A DNA stretch of 64,000 nucleotides, taken from contig NZ_CP007139.1 in the NCBI RefSeq assembly GCF_000724625.1, positions 496,001-560,000 of the forward strand. The letters run 5' to 3'. How positions within the stretch are numbered: the stretch's first letter is position 1; each line of letters opens with the position of its first letter. This DNA comes from Fimbriimonas ginsengisoli Gsoil 348. Its GTDB lineage: Bacteria; Armatimonadota; Fimbriimonadia; Fimbriimonadales; Fimbriimonadaceae. The translations under genes and the position numbers were made by a program. Of this stretch, positions 18,417-27,112 are shown one piece after another. Below the pieces are notes generated by a model. It saw only the letters and a list, made by a program, of their open reading frames with translations, was not told where the DNA came from and did not search any database.

Positions 18417-19903
18417 GCTTTACCTTTCCTCCTGCCTATGGCCTCACCGAGGCCGAGAACTAGCGCCGAGATTACCAACCCCGGAAGCAGCGTGCCAACG
18501 CTAAATGTAAAAGCATTCGCTTGCTGCGACTCCGGGATCGGCGGCAGTGCAAATTTCCACCCGTCGCCAATCCGTATCCATGCGACCTCTTGAAAGAGGT
18601 TTTTCGTTCGCTGAGTGTAAAAGAGCCAGCCGAAAGACACCCCAAAAGCAATAATCATGGAGGTGACGACCGAGCTTGGGCTAAATCGCTCCCGTTTTCC
18701 ATAGGCGGCGGCGACCGGGATGAGCATCGCCCCAATCACGCACCCGCTCCATGCGTACCAGAGCGCGACGACGCTCTGGATCTGCCATGCGAGCGCGATC
18801 GCGGCGAGACAAACAATTACGAATCCGGCTCGCGTCCAATTCTTAATCTCTTTGTCCGTGAGACTTGAAATGCGGCCGACGATCTCCCGTCCGAAGCTTG
18901 CGCCACCTACGAGCGTGTAGCCAACCATCGCCGAGGTGATCGTGCCCAGCATTCCGCACAGGAAAACGGCCTTGAGCCCAGGTGGCAGAACGAGTTGTCC
19001 GAGTTCGGGGAAGATGGCGAGGGTGTCGGTGGGGAGCGGCTTCAGCAGCGCCAGGGCGTACATGCCGGTTGTGATCGACAGAACGTCGAATAGGAACCAG
19101 AAACCTACGGAGACAAGAACCCCTTTGCGGCCGGTGTCGGGACTCGCGGCGCTCGCAACCCTTTGGTGAAAGCCAGGGTCGACCAAGGTCCAGGCTCCGA
19201 GAATGAAGAACGAGACGATTGCGGGCCAAGCCTGACCGCCGGTAAAGGTCAAGAGCTTCTTATCTTCGATGGTGGCAAATGTGGCTGCGGGCGGGTGGTG
19301 AATGAGACACCAACCAACGATGACGCCGAATCCCACGTACATCATCAGAAACGCCAGGATGCCCGCGCGGACGTCGGCAAGCAACCCGCCCTTGTACAGG
19401 AACAGAGTTCCGGCGATCGTGGCGACGACGATTGAAAGCTCTTTGCCCCATCCGGTGAACTGTTGAACGAGTACGCCCAGCATCAGAACATGGGCGGCCG
19501 GTACGGCGAGGAGAAAAACGAGAATGGCGGCGGTAAGGCCTGCATTCTTTCCCCACCGGGAAGCGATCCGCTCGGGCAGCGAGATCTGCTCCGCCCCCCG
19601 AACCTTTGGCGCCAGCCAAAAAGCGTAGATAAGGGCGAAAACGTAGTACGGGATGCCGATGAGAAGCCATGTTCCGAAGCCGTAGTAGCTCACCGACTCG
19701 CCGACACCCAGGATGCCGCCGTACCAGGTGCTGACGAGGGTGGCGACGAATACCGGCAACGTAAGCGTTCGTCCGGCGGCGAGGAATTGAAGTACCGAGC
19801 TTTCCCGCACTCGCGCGCTGAAGCCGAGCGCAAGGATCGCCCCGACGAAGAGTACGACCACGACGATGTCGAGCGGGCTCAGAGTCAGCGTGGCGATCGG
19901 CAT
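18413..19903 (-). CDS. Sodium:solute symporter (SSS family)
   Basis: Membrane transporter of 496 residues with about 13 hydrophobic helices. It shows the SSS N-terminal pattern (LGFSARVRESSVLQFLAAGR and LVSTWYGGILGVGES) and a Na+-site-like GTITSAMVGYTLVG segment. The substrate cannot be told from sequence. It is the first gene of a two-gene operon with the FHA protein. Confidence 0.9.
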   Translation of the reverse strand: MPIATLTLSPLDIVVVVLFVGAILALGFSARVRESSVLQFLAAGRTLTLPVFVATLVSTWYGGILGVGESVSYYGFGTWLLIGIPYYVFALIYAFWLAPKVRGAEQISLPERIASRWGKNAGLTAAILVFLLAVPAAHVLMLGVLVQQFTGWGKELSIVVATIAGTLFLYKGGLLADVRAGILAFLMMYVGFGVIVGWCLIHHPPAATFATIEDKKLLTFTGGQAWPAIVSFFILGAWTLVDPGFHQRVASAASPDTGRKGVLVSVGFWFLFDVLSITTGMYALALLKPLPTDTLAIFPELGQLVLPPGLKAVFLCGMLGTITSAMVGYTLVGGASFGREIVGRISSLTDKEIKNWTRAGFVIVCLAAIALAWQIQSVVALWYAWSGCVIGAMLIPVAAAYGKRERFSPSSVVTSMIIAFGVSFGWLFYTQRTKNLFQEVAWIRIGDGWKFALPPIPESQQANAFTFSVGTLLPGLVISALVLGLGEAIGRRKGKA

Positions 19904-19969
19904 CGTGTTGATTGTGTCTTACTGGCTCGGATTGAGGGCTCGGGTAGGCGCTTTCACCAGGTTTGAATT

Positions 19970-20065
19970 CAGGGGCGGGCCGCCCCTGAGACCCACGGGC
20001 GAGCCGCCAGTGCCACTCGAAAAACGGGAGGCCGGTCTGGAGACCAGCGGTCCGGGAGAGGGATT
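19970..20065. repeat. Cluster of short palindromic repeats
   Basis: Between the divergent symporter and isomerase genes lie CAGGGGCGGGCCGCCCCTG (19970-19988, near-perfect palindrome), a half-copy of the ACGGGC / AGTGCCAC type at 19992-20017, and GGTCTGGAGACC followed by AGCGGTCCG at 20033-20053, the last shared with the hairpin at 37637-37704. Confidence 0.75.
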
Positions 20066-20083
20066 GGATAATCTGAAACCCTC

Positions 20084-20824
20084 ATGTCGATCCCGATTGC
20101 GCTTCAGATCTATTCCGTCCGTCAAGACGCCGAAAAGGACCTTTTCGGTGTGCTGAAAGAGGTGGCTCGGATGGGCTACGCCGGCGTCGAGTTCGCCGGC
20201 TACTACGGCCACGACGCCGCCGAGATCCGGAAGGTGCTGGACGACCTCGGGCTGAAGGCGGAGGGGACGCATACCGGCATCCATGAGCTTTCGGACGACC
20301 GAATCGGGGCAACGATCGACGTGCACCACGCCTTGGGGGCGAACTTCGTGATCGTGCCCTGGCTGCCCGAAGACGCTCGGAACTCGGTTGACGCTTGCAA
20401 GGCCACGGGCGACAAGCTTACGGCGATCTCCGAGAAGCTCCGCGGGGCCGGCCTGCGAGCCGGTTTCCATGCCCACGAGGGGGATATGCACCCGATCGAC
20501 GGGGGGAAAAGCGCCTGGTATCTGTTGGCCGACGCGACCCCGGCCGACTTCATCATGCAGTACGACACCTCGAACGGCATGGCCGGCGGCGCCGATCCGG
20601 TCCAACCTATTCTCGATCTGCCCGGCCGAAGCGCTTCGGTTCACCTAAAGGAAGCGAACGACCTGATCATCGGCGAAGGCCCGATCCCTTGGGATGGCGT
20701 CTTCAAAGCCTCCGAAGGAGTTGGCGGCGTCGAGTGGTACGTCGTCGAGCACGAAGCCCCCACTGGCAACGCCATGCAGTCCGTCGAGCTCTGCCTCGCC
20801 AGCCTGCGCCGAATGGGTAAGTAG
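20084..20824 (+). CDS. Sugar phosphate isomerase/epimerase (xylose isomerase-like TIM barrel)
   Basis: 246-residue AP-endonuclease-2/xylose-isomerase fold protein. It opens IALQIYSVRQDAEKDLFGVL, typical of the sugar phosphate isomerase/epimerase group, and carries metal-ligand candidates in GFHAHEGDM, QYDTSNG, SVHLKEAND and the C-terminal VEHEAP. No signal peptide, so cytoplasmic. Substrate unknown (inosose or hydroxypyruvate relatives are possible). It stands alone, after a repeat cluster. Confidence 0.85.
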   Translation: MSIPIALQIYSVRQDAEKDLFGVLKEVARMGYAGVEFAGYYGHDAAEIRKVLDDLGLKAEGTHTGIHELSDDRIGATIDVHHALGANFVIVPWLPEDARNSVDACKATGDKLTAISEKLRGAGLRAGFHAHEGDMHPIDGGKSAWYLLADATPADFIMQYDTSNGMAGGADPVQPILDLPGRSASVHLKEANDLIIGEGPIPWDGVFKASEGVGGVEWYVVEHEAPTGNAMQSVELCLASLRRMGK

Positions 20825-20900
20825 CGACCGGACTTCGTAGCACGGGGGCCCAGCGTTCGAGCCCGACCCTAAAGCTCCGACAGATGGGTACCTTCAAGGA

Positions 20901-21740
20901 ATGACAGAGTCAACTCACCTCCGCATCCCGATTCGTAGCGACAAGCTAGGTTTGGATGTGGAGGTTCGGGCGCTGGTGGCGAGCGTCGAGACGGAATTTC
21001 AGCGGGTCGATATCGTCGATACCGATGTGTTCGGCCGTGTGCTCTTGCTCGACGGGCATGTTCAGCTTTCATCCATGGACGAGCGCGCGTATCACGAGTC
21101 GCTCGTTCAGATTCCGCTTCTAAACCTTTCCAATCCGAAGAACGCGCTGGTCGTGGGCGGAGGGGATGGCGGCGTCATTCGCGAGCTTTGCCGCCATGTC
21201 AGCCTGGAGCACATCGACATCGCGGAGATCGACGCGGGTGTCGTCGAGGCTTGCCGGACGTTCATGCCCGAACTCAGCGCAGGTGCGTTCGACGACCCCC
21301 GCGTTCACCTTCACATCACGGACGCTTTCGATTTCGTGAAGCGCTCTTCGCGAAAGTACGACCTGATCGTGGTCGACAGCACCGACGTCTACGAGGACGA
21401 AGAAGGGGCGCTCAGTGAGCAGCTCTTCACCGACACGTTCTACAAAGATTGTCGGAACGCCCTGGCTGCCGACGGGATTGTGGTGACGCAGGCCGACAAC
21501 CTCGTCTTCTGTCCCTACTCCCTTGAGCACATCGCGGCGATGTTCGGAAAGGTCTTCCCTCATGTCGGCTCCTACCAAGCCATCGTCCCTTCGTTCGGAG
21601 GGTTTTCGGGTTTTTGCTATGGCTCGAATGGCCGCGGGCTGAAGTCGCGGTTCGCTGAGTTGGCCCCATCCCCGATCAACTCAGTGTATTTGAACGAGGC
21701 GACGTACAATCTGGCCTTCACCCCATTGCGGTTTGGATGA
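20901..21740 (+). CDS. speE: Polyamine aminopropyltransferase (spermidine synthase)
   Basis: Transfers aminopropyl from decarboxylated S-adenosylmethionine to putrescine. The 279-residue protein has the family core: LLLDGHVQLSSMDERAYHE with the putrescine-side acids, the nucleotide-binding LVVGGGDGGVIRELC, the acidic strand IDIAEIDAGVVEACR, and the gate-region DLIVVDSTD. It is cytoplasmic. The decarboxylase speD is 24 kb away at 45347, not adjacent. Confidence 0.93.
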   Translation: MTESTHLRIPIRSDKLGLDVEVRALVASVETEFQRVDIVDTDVFGRVLLLDGHVQLSSMDERAYHESLVQIPLLNLSNPKNALVVGGGDGGVIRELCRHVSLEHIDIAEIDAGVVEACRTFMPELSAGAFDDPRVHLHITDAFDFVKRSSRKYDLIVVDSTDVYEDEEGALSEQLFTDTFYKDCRNALAADGIVVTQADNLVFCPYSLEHIAAMFGKVFPHVGSYQAIVPSFGGFSGFCYGSNGRGLKSRFAELAPSPINSVYLNEATYNLAFTPLRFG

Positions 21741-21774
21741 GGCTATGGCGCACCTACGTGCGCCTGGGAAGATC

Positions 21775-22016
21775 GCCCTTACAGAGGGTGGGCCATTGTG
21801 TTCGGAGTTTTCTTGAGCGCCTAAGGATGTGAGGAGTGGACTTTTGGCGTTTCGGACCGGAGTCCCTCTCCCCCGGTTCACCTTCGTTCCTCAGGTTCAC
21901 CGACCCCTCTCGCGAGCGGAGAGGGATAGGACGTTGTGGCGTTTGAGTCGGTCGGGGCTTCGATTCTTTTGCGGGTCCAGAACTGAACGTCACAATGGCC
22001 CACCCTCTGTCAGGGC
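21775..22016. mobile_element. MITE-like element with 26-bp terminal inverted repeats
   Basis: The left end 21775-21800 and right end 21991-22016 are inverted copies matching at 25 of 26 positions, including a perfect 20-bp block (21781-21800 against 21991-22010). The 190-base interior has no gene but contains CCCTCTC / GAGAGGG hairpin arms near 21901-21931. No transposase frame and no clear target duplication can be seen, so the mobile origin is inference. Confidence 0.6.
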
Positions 22017-22096
22017 TCGGGTGCCCCTCGTCTCATTCCAGGGCTGCGCCCTTCGCTTTAGATGGTCGCCCGTACCGGGCTAAATGCGCGACGTTG

Positions 22097-22257
22097 CATC
22101 GGCTCCCAGCCGATGAACCCTCGCCGACCGCCCTCAGATCCCTCCCCACCCGCCGTCGGGCAGGGTCCCGCGTCAGCGGGGCTTCCCGTTCCGAGAAACG
22201 TGTAGGGGATGCCCGGCCGGTGGCCGGACCCTGCCCGACGGCGCGTCGGGAGGGATC
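22097..22257. repeat. Composite palindromic repeat, copy 2
   Basis: The small hairpin with arms CATCGGCT and AGCCGATG around CCC (22097-22115) is followed by a nested inverted repeat at 22137-22257 that begins GATCCCTCC and ends GGAGGGATC, with inner arms based on CCGTCGGGCAGGGTCC. Order and spacing match copy 1 at 2356-2519. Confidence 0.9.
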
Positions 22258-22340
22258 AATAGCAACCAGACTTCGTTCAGACGGCCCCTGGAGGTTTGCG
22301 ACTGCACCCAGCCGACGACCGGATACCCGCAGTCCCAATC

Positions 22341-23579
22341 CTATGGCTTTGGAGAGCGAAGATATTCGGCTAATTCGTGAAGCTCGACGTCCGTTAGCTT
22401 GGGAAATGCCGGCATGGTGGAGTCGGGCTTCACGGACTGCGGGTTGTGGATATAGCGGACGTAGTAGTCGGAGTCGTTGTGGCGTTGCCAGGATTTCGTC
22501 AGCGTCGGTCCGCCGCTTCCCGAGGCGCCGTCTTTGCCGTGGCAATCCGCGCAACCCACTTTGTTGAATGCCGCCCGGCCGCGCTCGGCCATCGCCTTGT
22601 CGATATTCGTCGCCGGTTGCCCACTGCCGGACGCGTTCGCCACCGGATCGCGAGTGCCTGTGAGAGGGGCGAACGAACCGGCGAACCCAAGCGCCCCCAC
22701 GATCAATAGGAGCCCGGCACCCGCCAGAATCCCGCGCACCCAGGCGAGCGAGATCCGTTTCCCGATGAACGGGAGCAGGAAAAGGAATCCGACTAAAAGG
22801 CCGGGAAGCAAGATCGCCCCGATCCACCCGGCGCTACTCGACGCACGCTCAAACAGCCGCATCGCGCCATGCAGCGGCCACACATACCAGCTCACCTTGT
22901 CGGCAAACGCATCGAAATCGGCTGGAGTAGCGATCGATCCAAAGGGCGAGGGAACCGCGAAAGCCAACGACGCCGCGAGGGCGGCGGGAAGAATCAAGAG
23001 GATGCGGGCGGGCGAACTCTCCCGCGGCCGCCCGGCAAACCAAATTGCAGGTGCTATGAGTGCCAGGACCGGTACAGCCAAGTGGTGAAGCGAATACCAG
23101 ATCCCGAGCGTTCCCTCGTTGAAACCGTTGCCGCCGAGCATCGCTTTCGCCATCGAAGGACCCACGACTGGCGCACGAGCCGCGATGCCGGCCTCGATCG
23201 CGGCCGTCTGAACGCCGTGGCGATCGTAAGGGAGAAGATTGCCGGTTAATTGGAAGCCGAGCGCCGCCAACAAAATGAGGAGCGAGCCGATGTACCTTCG
23301 CCCGTTAGGTGGCCGGAAGTCCCCGAGCCAGGTTGACGCCGCCACATGAAGTGCGGCCTGTAGGATCAGCAGCGCGCTTCCCCAGTAATGGAATCCCTGG
23401 AGAAAACGGAGCCCCCCTCCGGAGTGCATCGCCGCCACATCCGAATGGGCCAGCGCGGGCTGACCATGATAGGCAAACGAGAGAACCAGCCCCGCAAAGA
23501 GCTGTAAAACGAGGTGGAGAGCCAGTCCGGCCCCCGAACTCCAAAGCAACCGATCGGTTCGAGCCGTCGTACCCTCCAT
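22341..23579 (-). CDS. Cytochrome b / cytochrome c fusion protein
   Basis: Respiratory quinol-oxidising-type membrane protein, about 412 residues from the ATG at 23579. The N-terminal half resembles cytochrome b, with the helix-B haem histidines in FHYWGSALLILQAALH (14 apart) and a helix-D site in WYSLHHLAVPV, but the second helix-D histidine expected about 14 residues on is not seen. After more membrane helices, a C-terminal periplasmic cytochrome c domain has the haem site CADCH and a later methionine in DSTMPAFPKL. No Rieske gene is nearby. Upstream in-frame starts (23591, 23630) are less likely. Confidence 0.87.
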   Translation of the reverse strand: MEGTTARTDRLLWSSGAGLALHLVLQLFAGLVLSFAYHGQPALAHSDVAAMHSGGGLRFLQGFHYWGSALLILQAALHVAASTWLGDFRPPNGRRYIGSLLILLAALGFQLTGNLLPYDRHGVQTAAIEAGIAARAPVVGPSMAKAMLGGNGFNEGTLGIWYSLHHLAVPVLALIAPAIWFAGRPRESSPARILLILPAALAASLAFAVPSPFGSIATPADFDAFADKVSWYVWPLHGAMRLFERASSSAGWIGAILLPGLLVGFLFLLPFIGKRISLAWVRGILAGAGLLLIVGALGFAGSFAPLTGTRDPVANASGSGQPATNIDKAMAERGRAAFNKVGCADCHGKDGASGSGGPTLTKSWQRHNDSDYYVRYIHNPQSVKPDSTMPAFPKLTDVELHELAEYLRSPKP

Positions 23580-23650
23580 GGATCTTCGCATCAGTCTACA
23601 AGAGACGCGGTGGGGCCTCGGGAAGTACAATCGATTTTTTGGAAGGAACC

Positions 23651-24895
23651 TTGCGGCAACGGCACACGAAACTGGACGAAAGCAAGCTGGGCGAAGATAG
23701 CGTCGACCAGATGATCGTCCTTGCCGAGCGACTGCGCGAAGCGAGTGGCGGCGAAATTGACGAGTCCGCGATTCAGGCCGTGGCCGAGGCGACCGGGGCT
23801 CCGCTCGAATATGTCCGCCTCGCGGTCAAGCTTCGAACCGAGAAAGAAAAGCACGGATTTCTAGCGACCGTCCGCTCTCAGTTTTTCACCCTCGAGCCGC
23901 AAACCCGCCGCTTCGTGATAGCCGGTTTGACCGCCTCCGGGTGCGCGCTGCTAATCGACATCGAAAAACGGATTGCGCTGAGCACCGGTCAGCCTTTCAA
24001 TCGAGTTTTCTCCATGCTGGCGCTCTGCCTTGCCGGCGTCGGTCTTTATAACATCGGCATCTCCCGGGACACTCGGCAGGCGGCAATCTCCGGCGCCATC
24101 TTCGGCGCCGGTTACTGCCTAATGCAGTCAGTGTTTGGTTTGCTCCTTGGATTGCGTATGTACAGTCCGCCGGAGCTGATGGTGGTGATGGCCATCGCCG
24201 GAGCCGTAATGGGCGCGGCGATCCAGAAGATCGTCGAGCGTAATCGAGAAAAGCTTGGCCTAAAGGACCCGGTCCAAGAACGACAAGAGCTCCTCCGCCA
24301 GCTCCACCACTTGCGCGAAAAGCTCCACACCGGCGAGCAGAGCCTCACGTTTGTAAGCGTCGACATCGTCGGTTCGACACGGCTCAAGCAGCAGGCGGAT
24401 CCGCTGGCCGTCGAGTACACCTTCAACGAGTATCTGCACTTCGTCGAGCGGGTCACCACCCGGTACGGAGGCCGAGTCCATTCCACGGCCGGCGACGGCG
24501 TGATCAGTGCGTTCGATAGCCCAAGTCAGGCTTTCTTGGCCGCCAAAAATATCCAGACCGAGATCTTGGAGCTCAACACCTTCCGAAATAAGATCGGTTC
24601 GCCCATCGTTCTGCGATGCGGAATGCACACTGGCACCGTGGTTACCCCTGAAGCGGGGGACGTGACGAGCCTGAACTTCGCCGATGTGATCGACATCGCC
24701 TCCCATCTCCAGAAAGTGGCCCCTCCCGGAGGAATCGCGGTGAGCGATATGACCGCGCATCACCTGCCCGGTGGCCCCGACTCGGTGGGAACGACTCGGG
24801 TGGAGGCGCACGACACGCGTGGCGTGGTGTGGTCTCCTCGCACCTCCTTAACTGCCGCATCGCTTAACGCCCCGCCGTTACCTAACCAGGCTTAG
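23651..24895 (+). CDS. Membrane-bound class III adenylate/guanylate cyclase
   Basis: Makes cAMP or cGMP. From a probable TTG start at 23651 (GGAAGG four bases upstream) the protein has about 414 residues: a soluble N-terminal helical part, several membrane helices, a short coiled coil, and a class III cyclase domain with metal-binding VSVDIVGSTRL and STAGDGVISAFDSP aspartates and the CGMHTGTVV strand. The open frame extends upstream to 23309 but overlaps the divergent cytochrome gene and reads as noise. An ATG at 23711 is another start. Substrate residues were not assigned. Confidence 0.85.
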   Translation: MRQRHTKLDESKLGEDSVDQMIVLAERLREASGGEIDESAIQAVAEATGAPLEYVRLAVKLRTEKEKHGFLATVRSQFFTLEPQTRRFVIAGLTASGCALLIDIEKRIALSTGQPFNRVFSMLALCLAGVGLYNIGISRDTRQAAISGAIFGAGYCLMQSVFGLLLGLRMYSPPELMVVMAIAGAVMGAAIQKIVERNREKLGLKDPVQERQELLRQLHHLREKLHTGEQSLTFVSVDIVGSTRLKQQADPLAVEYTFNEYLHFVERVTTRYGGRVHSTAGDGVISAFDSPSQAFLAAKNIQTEILELNTFRNKIGSPIVLRCGMHTGTVVTPEAGDVTSLNFADVIDIASHLQKVAPPGGIAVSDMTAHHLPGGPDSVGTTRVEAHDTRGVVWSPRTSLTAASLNAPPLPNQA

Positions 24896-24913
24896 GCGCG
24901 TCCGAAGGTTTAC

Positions 24914-25684
24914 ATGGAAACCTCGCAACGACGCGTGTTTTTCCAGGAAGAGGCCTTCCAACGCGCCTGGTCCGATCCGGGACCTCGGCGGCGCTGGTTT
25001 GGTCGCGTCCATCCACGTCCGGAAGCGCTGACGGAGGCCGCCCATTTCCTTGCCGGCGCTTTGGTGCGGGAAGATTTCCACCTATTCCACAACGGAGGGG
25101 TGCCTCTGCTGGAGAGGCGGACTGGCGATCTCGTGGAGGAGATCATCCTTCGCCCCGCGCCACATTACGACGGGCTGCCGTACCTCCCGATCACCGTTCA
25201 GCTTCACCTAAGCCACACCCGTCTTGCCACGGTTCGACGGCAATATTGGCGGCGGGGAGGGCTGGCTCCGCACGTGGTGGCAACGGGAAACCTGGGGCAG
25301 CTCGAATTACCGCCGTGCTGGGTGATCTGGCATCTCGGCACGGACACTCAGATCCTTCGCGGCCTCGTCGACTGGACGGAACGGCTAGCGATCCCCTGGT
25401 TCGGAGGCTTCCACCACGCGATCGAACTGCACGGACGCCTCGCCGACGGCTGCGTTCCCTTGGTCCGTACCGACACCGCTTTGGAGCTGATGCTTGCCCA
25501 CTACGGCGCCATCGAAGCGTCGGTATTTCTGGAGCGCAGTCTACGGAGCGAACGAGGCCTAGAAAGCGCGGTGATGGCCGAGATCCAGCGCATCCGCGCC
25601 AATCGAGCCCCCCTCGGATTCGAGGACGACGTAGTACACAACCTCGCCGTAGTCGCCTCGAGCTTCAAGTTGTTGGGCAGCTAA
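24914..25684 (+). CDS. Hypothetical protein
   Basis: A 256-residue soluble protein starting METSQRRVFFQEEAFQRAW, 18 bases after the cyclase stop and therefore probably co-transcribed with it. No signal peptide or membrane segment, and no domain I recognise. It is rich in Leu, His and Arg, with blocks such as YLPITVQLHLSHTRLATVRR and WFGGFHHAIELHG. The composite repeat at 25687 directly follows its stop. Confidence 0.7.
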   Translation: METSQRRVFFQEEAFQRAWSDPGPRRRWFGRVHPRPEALTEAAHFLAGALVREDFHLFHNGGVPLLERRTGDLVEEIILRPAPHYDGLPYLPITVQLHLSHTRLATVRRQYWRRGGLAPHVVATGNLGQLELPPCWVIWHLGTDTQILRGLVDWTERLAIPWFGGFHHAIELHGRLADGCVPLVRTDTALELMLAHYGAIEASVFLERSLRSERGLESAVMAEIQRIRANRAPLGFEDDVVHNLAVVASSFKLLGS

Positions 25685-25686
25685 CC

Positions 25687-25840
25687 GTGGCACGGGCTTC
25701 CAGCCCGTGTGTCTCACGACCATCCTGATCGTGTAAACGTAGCATCGGCTCCCAGCCGATGAACCTGCGACCCTTCGGGTCATGAGCATCCGCCAAGGGC
25801 AGGATGCTCTTGGGACCCACTGGCTAGAAGCCAGTGCCAC
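25687..25840. repeat. Multi-hairpin composite repeat (GTGGCAC type), copy 1
   Basis: Begins GTGGCACGGGCTTCCAGCCC and ends with CAGTGCCAC. It contains in order four hairpins: CACGGGC/GCCCGTG, ACGACCATCCTGATCGT, CATCGGCT/AGCCGATG around CCC, CCAAGGGC..GCTCTTGG, then CACTGGCT..AGCCAGTG. The outer GTGGCAC and GTGCCAC are also inverted. The same order is seen at 39785-39940. Confidence 0.9.
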
Positions 25841-25895
25841 GTCCTCGCTGTAACTTTCAACAATCAGTGAAAGAAGCGGGTACAATGAACGCGTC

Positions 25896-27065
25896 ATGGC
25901 TCTTACGCCCGATCGGGTTCTTGGCGCAGAACTGCTTCCTCTGTACGAAAAAGTACAAAACCAAGAGCGGCTAAGCCGCGAGGATGGGCTGCTGCTTTGC
26001 ACGACGCCGAACCTCACCGGGGTCGGCTACCTCGCGAACATCGTACGAGAGCGCAAGCACGGAGCGAAGACGTATTACGTGCGCAACCAGCACGTCAACT
26101 ACACGAACATCTGCAACAAGTTCTGTAAGTTCTGCTCGTTCTATGCCAAGAAGGGGGGCCCCGCCCCCTACCAGATGAGCTTGGCGGAAGTGCGCGAGCG
26201 GCTCGAGCGCCACCGCGACGTTCCGCTCACCGAGATCCACATGGTCGGCGGCATCAACCCGCGCCTACCGTATTCGTACTATCTCGACCTCGTCCGAACC
26301 GTAAAGGAGGTCCGCCCCGGTGTTCACGTCAAAGCGTTCACCGCCGTGGAGATCGTGGAAATCGCCCGGCAGGGGAAGGTGACCGTGGACCAAGCGCTCG
26401 CCGACCTTATCGAAGCCGGCCTCGACTCACTGCCCGGCGGCGGCATCGAAATACTGAGCGACCGCGTGCATAGCGAGCTCTTCGGCAAGAAGCTGAACGG
26501 CGAAGAGTGGAAGGACGTCGCCCGCGCCGCCGCGAAACTCGGCCTGAAGCAGTACGCCACGATGCTCTACGGCCACATCGAGACCGATGAGGAGCGCGTC
26601 GACCACCTTATCCAGATCCGGGAGTTGCAAGACGAGACGGGCCACTTCCTCACCATGACTCCCCTCAGCTTCCATCCGGAGGCGACCGAGCTCGAGCATA
26701 TCGCCGGGCCGACCGGCGACGATGACCTGCGAAACATCGCGGTTAGCCGGTTGATGCTCGATAATTTCGATCACATCAAGAGTTTCTGGATCATGAACAC
26801 GGTGCCGATCACGCAGATGGCGCTGTGGTACGGCGCGGACGACGCCGACGGGTTGGTGCAGGAATACGAGATCACCTACAAGGCGGGCGAGTTCGGCAAC
26901 AAGCGGCAATACTTGACTGCCGAAAACATGATCCGCATGATTCAGGAAGCCGGTCGAATTCCGGTAGAACGCGACTCCCTGTATCACGAAATCACCAGCG
27001 ACCAGCTCGAAAGCACCGTTCGTGCGCCTCGAAGTTTGACCGCTCTTCCGATGGCTGCCGTTTAA
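25896..27065 (+). CDS. mqnE: Aminofutalosine synthase (radical SAM, menaquinone via futalosine)
   Basis: Radical-SAM enzyme joining 3-[(1-carboxyvinyl)oxy]benzoate to an adenosyl radical in the futalosine route to menaquinone. 389 residues. The cluster motif is CNKFCKFC (Cys73, Cys77, Cys80), preceded by YYVRNQHVNYTNI and followed by EIHMVGGINPRLPY and SLPGGGIEI, all typical of MqnE and its CofH/MqnC relatives. MqnE is favoured over MqnC by the start and by the NHVNYTNIC block. The other mqn genes are not in the window. Confidence 0.88.
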   Translation: MALTPDRVLGAELLPLYEKVQNQERLSREDGLLLCTTPNLTGVGYLANIVRERKHGAKTYYVRNQHVNYTNICNKFCKFCSFYAKKGGPAPYQMSLAEVRERLERHRDVPLTEIHMVGGINPRLPYSYYLDLVRTVKEVRPGVHVKAFTAVEIVEIARQGKVTVDQALADLIEAGLDSLPGGGIEILSDRVHSELFGKKLNGEEWKDVARAAAKLGLKQYATMLYGHIETDEERVDHLIQIRELQDETGHFLTMTPLSFHPEATELEHIAGPTGDDDLRNIAVSRLMLDNFDHIKSFWIMNTVPITQMALWYGADDADGLVQEYEITYKAGEFGNKRQYLTAENMIRMIQEAGRIPVERDSLYHEITSDQLESTVRAPRSLTALPMAAV

Positions 27066-27112
27066 GAGAAACGATTACTTGACGGGAAGTCTCCGGCGGG
27101 TTATAACGGGCT

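Larger units (their letters stand above)
21741..22340. other. 600-base gene-free region with MITE-like element and composite repeat
   Basis: No credible coding frame. It contains a 242-bp inverted-repeat-bounded element (21775-22016), then a short linker with GGGCTGCGCCC, then copy 2 of the composite palindrome (22097-22257). It lies at the 3' ends of convergent speE and the cytochrome gene. Confidence 0.8.

Noticed and set aside
20850-20880. GTTCGAGCCC resembling a tRNA T-loop
   Set aside because: No acceptor or anticodon stem can be built from the flanks; similar hits elsewhere lie inside genes.
23309-23650. N-terminal extension of the cyclase frame
   Set aside because: It overlaps the divergent cytochrome gene and its peptide (Pro/Arg/Ala-rich) looks non-coding.
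25687-25840. Short open frames giving ARASSPCVSRPS-type peptides in repeat regions
   Set aside because: They recur wherever the GTGGCAC repeat occurs and are products of the repeat, not genes.
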